A stretch of DNA of 11,140 nt, taken from contig DAOPKN010000060.1 in the NCBI GenBank assembly GCA_035391225.1, positions 1 through 11,140 on the forward strand. The letters are read 5' to 3'. Source of the stretch: DAOPKN01 sp035391225. Its GTDB lineage: Bacteria > Thermotogota > Thermotogae > MWEM01. This document shows positions 6,966 to 11,140 of the stretch, piece after piece. Positions within the stretch are counted from its first letter, which is position 1; every line of letters begins with the position of its first letter. Under the pieces are notes generated by a model. It did not search any database. It was not told where the DNA came from and worked only from the letters and a program-made list of their open reading frames with translations. A program made the position numbers and the translations under genes.

Positions 6966-6979
6966 TGACAACGTTAGCA
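6966..6979. promoter_or_regulatory. Second, imperfect operator upstream of the repressor gene
   Basis: TGACAACGTTAGCA matches the perfect palindrome core at 12 of 14 positions and keeps the CpG centre. It begins 14 bp after the TATAAT box and ends 13 bp before the repressor ATG, so occupancy would block the repressor's own transcription. Its degenerate right half suggests weaker binding than the transporter operator. The two centres are 205 bp apart, so looping is possible. Confidence 0.8.
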
Positions 6980-6992
6980 TTGGAAAGGGGAA

Positions 6993-8033
6993 ATGCGTGT
7001 GAGTGACACCCGGAAAAATCGGGGTCTTTCGGGAGGCGGCACAACCATTTCGGACATTGCCCGCATCACCGGCTTCTCGATAAAAACCGTTTCGCGGGTA
7101 ATCAACAACGCGCCCAACGTGAAGGAAGAGACGCGGCGCGCCATCCTGGATGCCATCGAGAAGCACAACTACAGCGTGAACTGGATGGCACGGGGACTCA
7201 AGACCCGGGAAACCCGTACCATCATCCTGTTCATCGACCGGCACGGAGGAAGCTTCTGGAACGCCTGGCACAGCGTGATCATCCAGGAAATCCTGGGCAA
7301 GTTCAAGTCGCGCGGGTACAAGATCGTGATTTCGCCCTCGTCTGCCAGCGGCATCATCGACGATGAAACCGACGGCTTCATCCTTCTCAAGAGCGGGCTA
7401 GCGGATGGTGCGGTCCTGATGGACACCCTACCCGGGGACATCCGCATCGCCTACCTCAAGCAGAACCACATCCCCTTCGTTCTGATGGGCAAGGATCCAG
7501 ACTCAGCGGAAACACCCTCGGTGGACTTGGACAACTACGCGGTGGGCAAGATGGCCGCAACCCACCTCCTCGAAAGGGGATACGGCCCGCTGGTGAGCCT
7601 GTACGGTTTTCGCGGCTTCGCGGTGAACCACGTACGCAGCAAGGGTTTCCGCGAGGTGTGCGAACAGAAAGGGGTTGAGCACCGGGAGTTTTTCGACGTG
7701 GTGACCCTGTCGCAGACCTACGACATCGTGCGGGCCTACCACCCCATTCCAGGGCACTGCGGTTTCTTCGTGTCCGGGGACGAGAAGGCAGTTGCGGTAA
7801 TGAAAGCGCTGCGGGAGAAGGGGCTTTCGATCCCGAGCGACGTGGGTGTGCTGGGTGTGGACAACCTGGATGCCAGCCAGTACACCTGCCCCGCACTGTC
7901 GTCCATCGACCAGAACATCCCGCTGTTCTCCGACCGCATCGTGAACACCTTGGTGGAAAACATCCATTCCAAGAAAACCCACGCGCGTACGGTGATCATC
8001 CAACCCCGGCTGGTCCCGCGGGAATCCACGTGA
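6993..8033 (+). CDS. LacI/GalR-family transcriptional repressor
   Basis: A 346-residue cytoplasmic DNA-binding regulator. The helix-turn-helix is at about 17-40: TTISDIARITGFSIKTVSRV followed by INN. The hinge helix WMARGLKT is at 64-71, with Leu69 in the position that inserts into the central CpG of operators. Residues from about 75 on form the periplasmic-binding-protein-like effector domain, ending with the typical GVLGVDNLDASQYTCPALSSIDQ segment and a C-terminal subdomain. The length is normal apart from about 16 extra residues before the helix-turn-helix. The start may be ATG 6993 (only 2 nt after AAAGGGG) or GTG 6999 (8 nt after it). I give the longer form, but GTG is about equally likely. 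It is transcribed divergently from the transporter operon, with matching operators before both genes, so local and autogenous control is the simplest role. The effector is probably the transported sugar or a metabolite of it. Confidence 0.95.
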   Translation: MRVSDTRKNRGLSGGGTTISDIARITGFSIKTVSRVINNAPNVKEETRRAILDAIEKHNYSVNWMARGLKTRETRTIILFIDRHGGSFWNAWHSVIIQEILGKFKSRGYKIVISPSSASGIIDDETDGFILLKSGLADGAVLMDTLPGDIRIAYLKQNHIPFVLMGKDPDSAETPSVDLDNYAVGKMAATHLLERGYGPLVSLYGFRGFAVNHVRSKGFREVCEQKGVEHREFFDVVTLSQTYDIVRAYHPIPGHCGFFVSGDEKAVAVMKALREKGLSIPSDVGVLGVDNLDASQYTCPALSSIDQNIPLFSDRIVNTLVENIHSKKTHARTVIIQPRLVPREST

Positions 8034-8055
8034 ACCCTATCAGGGCTGCTTCACG
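8029..8055. terminator. Hairpin spanning two convergent stop codons
   Basis: CGTGAA (8029-8034) pairs with TTCACG (8050-8055), and CCCT (8035-8038) pairs with AGGG (8042-8045), leaving loop ATC and a 4-nt bulge CTGC. It includes the TGA of the repressor gene and the TGA of the convergent membrane-protein gene. No T-run follows on either strand, so it is not a classical intrinsic terminator. A bidirectional 3'-end structure is only inferred. Confidence 0.4.
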
Positions 8056-8939
8056 GCGCGAAAACCCAGCGAACCCATCTTGGTGTTCTTCCTGCGGTCC
8101 CACACCCCACCGTTGTACGTGACAGTGTAGGCTTCCGGTGCACGCAAGGAATCGGATGTCCACCAGTAAATCACCATGGTGTGGGGGTTCCACAGCGGGG
8201 TTTCCTTGTCTGGTGTCCGATCGTACCTCGCTTCCCCTTCGTCCCACTGACCCCCCGCGTTCTGGTTGCCGCGGGTGAGCGAGGTGACCACTTCTTGGGT
8301 GGTGGGAAGTCGCCACACGTCCACCGGGGTGGAAGAAAGGGTGAGACCATCCTCCGAAAGGAAACGACAGGTCTCTTGTGCCTCGTACCAGTCCATCCCC
8401 CCCTTGTCTGGCCAGCCGAGACCCCTGGGAGCCCAAACCAGCGTTGACTGGTTGCCCTGCACCACGCGTACCCCGAAGTCATGGTCGTTGACCCGCGTGG
8501 AAACACGGATCAAATCCGGAATGCCAAAGACGAGCAGGATGGCCACCGGAAACGCAAGCGCCACGCGAAACGCCCACTTGCGTGGGTGGGGGCGCCCAAA
8601 CCAGTACAGCGCAGCAAACACCACCCCGGGTATCGTGAGCAGCAACCCCACCACCTGGAACGAAACCCCCGCGAACACCACTGCGAAGAAAATCCCCAGT
8701 GCCAGGAACAACAGGCTCCCCACGCGCGGCCAGCGGATGGCCACCAGGGTGAGTACCAGGAAAGCCAGCGGAAAAGACAGGTACTGGATGCACATGATGA
8801 AAAGGTTCTCCCACAGCGATTCGCTGTACCAGCCTTCGTGGAAATTTTCTACGATGCCCCAGAATGCCCAAAGGGAGGCAATGGCAGTGGAGAGAACCAC
8901 GGCGATCCATCCCAAAATGTTTTCCCAGGTCTTCTTCAC
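8040..8939 (-). CDS. Five-helix membrane protein with C-terminal DUF1566/Lcl-like domain
   Basis: A 299-residue protein of unknown function. The N-terminal half has about five hydrophobic helices (7-30, 45-68, 72-92, 95-113, 122-142), with WAFWGIVENFHEGWY at 24-38 between the first two. Residues about 155-297 form a soluble domain resembling DUF1566 (Lcl C-terminal domain): VWAPRGLGWPDKGG at 168-181, W184-Y-E-A then CRFLSEDGL, VWRLPT at 208-213, YWWTSD at 258-263, and the terminal GFRAVK at 292-297. Such domains are usually exported or surface-exposed and are related to C-type-lectin-like folds. The side of the membrane is not certain; five helices would put the two termini on opposite sides. 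The start is GTG (8939-8937) with GAGGTGA about 6 nt upstream. It converges on the repressor gene with a 6-bp gap and has its own promoter. It shows no visible functional link to the transporter. Confidence 0.85.
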   Translation of the reverse strand: MKKTWENILGWIAVVLSTAIASLWAFWGIVENFHEGWYSESLWENLFIMCIQYLSFPLAFLVLTLVAIRWPRVGSLLFLALGIFFAVVFAGVSFQVVGLLLTIPGVVFAALYWFGRPHPRKWAFRVALAFPVAILLVFGIPDLIRVSTRVNDHDFGVRVVQGNQSTLVWAPRGLGWPDKGGMDWYEAQETCRFLSEDGLTLSSTPVDVWRLPTTQEVVTSLTRGNQNAGGQWDEGEARYDRTPDKETPLWNPHTMVIYWWTSDSLRAPEAYTVTYNGGVWDRRKNTKMGSLGFRAVKQP

Positions 8940-8980
8940 GTTGTTTCACCTCTTCGGGAAAGGATCCACATTCCCTTCCA

Positions 8981-8989
8981 AGTATACCA
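8981..8989 (-). promoter_or_regulatory. Extended -10 promoter of the membrane-protein gene
   Basis: The minus strand reads TGGTATACT: a TGn extension plus the -10 box TATACT (8986-8981), 42 bp before the GTG start. The 17-bp position upstream (CGGGAA) is a poor -35, as is common in extended -10 promoters. Confidence 0.6.
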
Positions 8990-9094
8990 CCGTGACCGGT
9001 TTTTTCCCGGTGCAAGCGCGAAATTTCCAAGTTATCGAAAATCTAAAAAAAGGCCTTTCCTTCATTCACTATTTTCTTTTTTTGACTTTTTTTC

Positions 9095-9103
9095 TGCTAT
9101 AAT
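9095..9103 (+). promoter_or_regulatory. Extended -10 promoter of the chemoreceptor gene
   Basis: TGCTATAAT combines a TGn extension with a perfect TATAAT at 9098-9103. A TTGACT at 9082-9087 is only 10 bp away, too close to act as its -35. The T-rich tract 9061-9094 upstream makes the region AT-rich. The predicted start is near 9110, giving a leader of about 40 nt. Confidence 0.7.
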
Positions 9104-9110
9104 CATTTCA

Positions 9111-9133
9111 CGTTTCCCGGGATAGGGAAAACG
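9111..9133 (+). promoter_or_regulatory. Hairpin in the 5' leader of the chemoreceptor mRNA
   Basis: CGTTTCCC (9111-9118) pairs with GGGAAAACG (9125-9133), with one bulged A and the loop GGGATA. It starts at about the predicted first transcribed base and ends 3 nt before GGAGGTG (9137-9143). It could protect the 5' end of the transcript or affect access to the ribosome-binding site. The pairing is seen; the role is inferred. Confidence 0.45.
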
Positions 9134-9148
9134 CACGGAGGTGGTGGA

Positions 9149-11137
9149 ATGAAGAAGGTCTGGTTGAAGTTGTTCGTGGCGTTCGTGCTGGTGAGTGGAA
9201 TCAGCTTGTTGTTGCTCAGCGTGGGGAACGTGTGGATGCTGCAACGGATCCTCCAACCCCAGATTGAGCAAACAAGCGTGGAGGTCTTGGCCGGGCGCGC
9301 CGCGGAAATCGGGGAATGGGTGGATGGATTGGTGACCCAGACCCTTGATTTCACGCGCCTTGACAGTGTCCGCTCCATGGACTGGGAGCGCATCAAGTCC
9401 GAACTCCAGTCTATCATGCAGGTGAACACGCATCGCTACGACAAGATCTTGGTGGCGGAGTTGGATGGCTTTTACTGGGCCACCAACGACAAGACGGGGA
9501 ACATCTTCGACAGGGGGTATTTCCAGGAAATCCTCGGGGGGAAGGATTTCGCTGTGAGCAATGCGGTTGCCAGTAAATCCACCGGCAAGCTGCAGTTCGT
9601 GGTAGCCGCGGGAGTGAAAAACGATGCCGGCAAGTTGGTATCGATCGTTGCCGTCACCCCGACGCTCGAAATCCTCTCCCAAATGGCTTCCTCGGTGAAG
9701 ATCCTCCAAACTGGCTACGAGTGGATCGTGGACCAAACGGGTTTGCTGATCGCCCACCCGGAGTTGGAAAGAGTGGGGAACCTTGTGATCACCAATGCGG
9801 ATGAAGCGGGGTACAAGGGCCTCTCTGCACTGGGTTCCCAAATGATCGCGGGTCAAAGCGGGAAAGGTGTGGTCAAAGACCCGGAGGGGAAAGAATTGAT
9901 GGTCTTGTTCCAACCCATTCCACACACCCCTGGCTGGGTAGCCGGCCTTTCCGTGGAAACCTCCCAGGTTTTCTCCGCCATCTCCGACCTGATTCTGTTC
10001 TTCATCATTTCCGTGGTGGTGATCCTTGTGCTCATCTCCATCGCTGCATTCGTGGCGGGCAGGAGTATTTCCAAGCCCATTGGAAAAATCACGCAAACGA
10101 TGAAATCCCTGGAAAAGGGCGATCTTACAAGCTCCGTGCAGCTCCGTACGCGCACTGAAATTGGGCAAATGAGCTGGGCACTCAACGACATGGCCAAAGG
10201 GTGGAAAGATATGGTGCAATCCATCCACGAAGCAACCCAGCGTTTGGACGTTTCTTCCGAGGGGCTTTCCCATGCTTCGAAGACCGAAACCCAGAGTATG
10301 GAACAACTTTCGGAGCGGTTTTCCTTGCTGGATACCCAAATGCAGAACGCATCCGCCTCGGTGGAAGAAATTTCCTCTTCCATCCAGGAAGTCTCTGCAA
10401 GTGCGCAGCAAATCAGCACCATTTCCTCTTCGCTGGCGCAATCGGTGCGCCAAACCGACGAATCGGCCCGGGAAGGAAAAACTAGCATCGGCGAAATGGT
10501 GAACATGATCCAGCAGGCCAGGGCGCAAACCCGCAACACCTCGGAAAAATCCACCCAAGTGGTGGAACAATCCGAAAAGGTGGAAGACATCGTGGCCACG
10601 ATAACAGGGATTTCGGAGCAGACCAACCTCCTGGCACTGAACGCGGCCATTGAAGCCGCTCGAGCGGGGGAAGCGGGCAAGGGTTTCGCCGTGGTTGCCG
10701 ATGAGATCCGCAAGCTGGCGGAAGAAAGCAAGACAGCCGCGGCAAGTATTTCGGAAATCTTGAAGAAAATGCGTGTGCTTTCGAAGGAGGCGGATCAGGC
10801 CACCGAGCAAACCAACGAAACGGTGCAAGAGCTGGACAGCAAGGCAAAGAAGGTACAAGACCAATTTGCTTCCATCCTGGGGCAGGTTGACTCGCTTCTC
10901 CAAACGGTGGAGAACCTTTCCTCCACCGCGGAACAGCAAAGTGCATCCATGGAAGAAATGGCGGGAGCCACCGACCAAACGGCTCGCTCCGCCCTGGAAA
11001 TCAGCCAGGGAACGGCCCAAATGGTGCAAATCGCCCAAGAGCAAACCCGGGCAGCGCAGGAGATCCAGAAAGCGGTGGGAGAACTGCACGAAATCTCGGG
11101 AGACCTTTCACGGCAAGTGCAACGGTTCCAGCTTTAG
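9149..11137 (+). CDS. Methyl-accepting chemotaxis protein with dCache-type sensor
   Basis: A 662-residue transmembrane chemoreceptor signalling to CheA/CheW. TM1 is at 6-27, followed by an extracytoplasmic sensor at about 30-277 with dCache-like features: YDKILVAELDG at 97-107, DRGYFQEIL at 121-129, and GYEWIVDQTGLLIAHPE at 189-205. TM2 is at 278-303, HAMP at about 304-357 (SISKPIGKITQTMKSLEKGDLT), then a long coiled-coil cytoplasmic rod. The highly conserved hairpin tip, ISEQTNLLALNAAIEAARAG and the following EAGKGFAVVADE, is at 488-519. Flanking Glu/Gln-rich stretches SVEEISSSIQE (404-414) and AEQQSASMEEM (594-604) look like methylation regions. There is no C-terminal NWETF-type CheR tether; it ends RQVQRFQL. 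The ATG has GGAGGTG 5 nt upstream. The classic amino-acid-binding dCache motif is not evident, so the ligand is unknown. It is transcribed alone from its own promoter, and no che genes are nearby. Confidence 0.97.
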   Translation: MKKVWLKLFVAFVLVSGISLLLLSVGNVWMLQRILQPQIEQTSVEVLAGRAAEIGEWVDGLVTQTLDFTRLDSVRSMDWERIKSELQSIMQVNTHRYDKILVAELDGFYWATNDKTGNIFDRGYFQEILGGKDFAVSNAVASKSTGKLQFVVAAGVKNDAGKLVSIVAVTPTLEILSQMASSVKILQTGYEWIVDQTGLLIAHPELERVGNLVITNADEAGYKGLSALGSQMIAGQSGKGVVKDPEGKELMVLFQPIPHTPGWVAGLSVETSQVFSAISDLILFFIISVVVILVLISIAAFVAGRSISKPIGKITQTMKSLEKGDLTSSVQLRTRTEIGQMSWALNDMAKGWKDMVQSIHEATQRLDVSSEGLSHASKTETQSMEQLSERFSLLDTQMQNASASVEEISSSIQEVSASAQQISTISSSLAQSVRQTDESAREGKTSIGEMVNMIQQARAQTRNTSEKSTQVVEQSEKVEDIVATITGISEQTNLLALNAAIEAARAGEAGKGFAVVADEIRKLAEESKTAAASISEILKKMRVLSKEADQATEQTNETVQELDSKAKKVQDQFASILGQVDSLLQTVENLSSTAEQQSASMEEMAGATDQTARSALEISQGTAQMVQIAQEQTRAAQEIQKAVGELHEISGDLSRQVQRFQL

Positions 11138-11140
11138 CAA

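Noticed and set aside
9049..9058. Short palindrome AAAGGCCTTT
   Set aside because: Ten bases in an AT-rich spacer with no partner site nearby; it is too short to support a regulatory claim.
9082..9087. TTGACT as the -35 box of the chemoreceptor promoter
   Set aside because: It is only 10 bp from TATAAT, far short of the 16-18 bp needed. The TGn extension explains the promoter better.
9062..11089. A 675-codon open frame on the minus strand opposite the chemoreceptor gene
   Set aside because: The plus-strand frame carries a complete chemoreceptor with TM, HAMP and signalling motifs and a good Shine-Dalgarno. The antisense product is a His/Leu/Arg-rich shadow with no recognisable domain, a common effect of GC-rich codon use.

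Overview
The window carries eight protein-coding genes of a free-living, probably motile bacterium with a periplasm. The coding sequence is GC-rich with AT-rich spacers, Shine-Dalgarno sequences are strong (AAGGAGG, GGAGGTG), and the ORFs are long and tightly packed. The Sec signal peptide without a lipobox on the binding protein and the long extracytoplasmic insert in one permease recall Thermotogota-type sugar transporters. That taxonomic hint is weak, because no rRNA or other marker is present. No tRNA, rRNA, CRISPR array, insertion sequence or phage gene was seen.

Left part (1-6780, minus strand): one operon reading right to left. It encodes a periplasmic solute-binding protein (6727-5516), a MalF-like permease (5456-4524), a MalG-like permease with a coiled-coil insert of about 150 residues (4527-3220), a MalK/UgpC-type ATPase (3194-2082), a GT4-like glycosyltransferase (2085-703), and the start of a 2H-phosphoesterase-like protein (706-1) cut off by the window edge. 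Three junctions are 4-bp ATGA overlaps (permease/permease, ATPase/glycosyltransferase, glycosyltransferase/2H protein), so the two enzymes look translationally coupled to the importer. A strong GC hairpin between the binding-protein gene and the first permease gene may set a high binding-protein to permease ratio.

Middle (6734-8033): a 259-bp divergent regulatory region, then a LacI-family repressor gene on the plus strand. A perfect palindrome with core TGACAACGTTGTCA lies in the 5' leader of the transporter operon. A 12/14 match lies just downstream of the repressor's own TATAAT box. The simplest reading is one repressor controlling both the transporter operon and itself.

Right part (8034-11140): a minus-strand gene for a five-helix membrane protein with a C-terminal DUF1566/Lcl-like domain converges on the repressor gene with only 6 bp between the stop codons. 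Divergent from it is a plus-strand gene for a full-length dCache-type methyl-accepting chemotaxis protein. Each of these two genes has its own extended -10 promoter in the 209-bp spacer.

The most unusual element is the locus as a whole: a LacI-controlled sugar-type importer with a coiled-coil permease insert, coupled in one transcript to a glycosyltransferase and a 2H phosphoesterase. The substrate cannot be read from the sequence.
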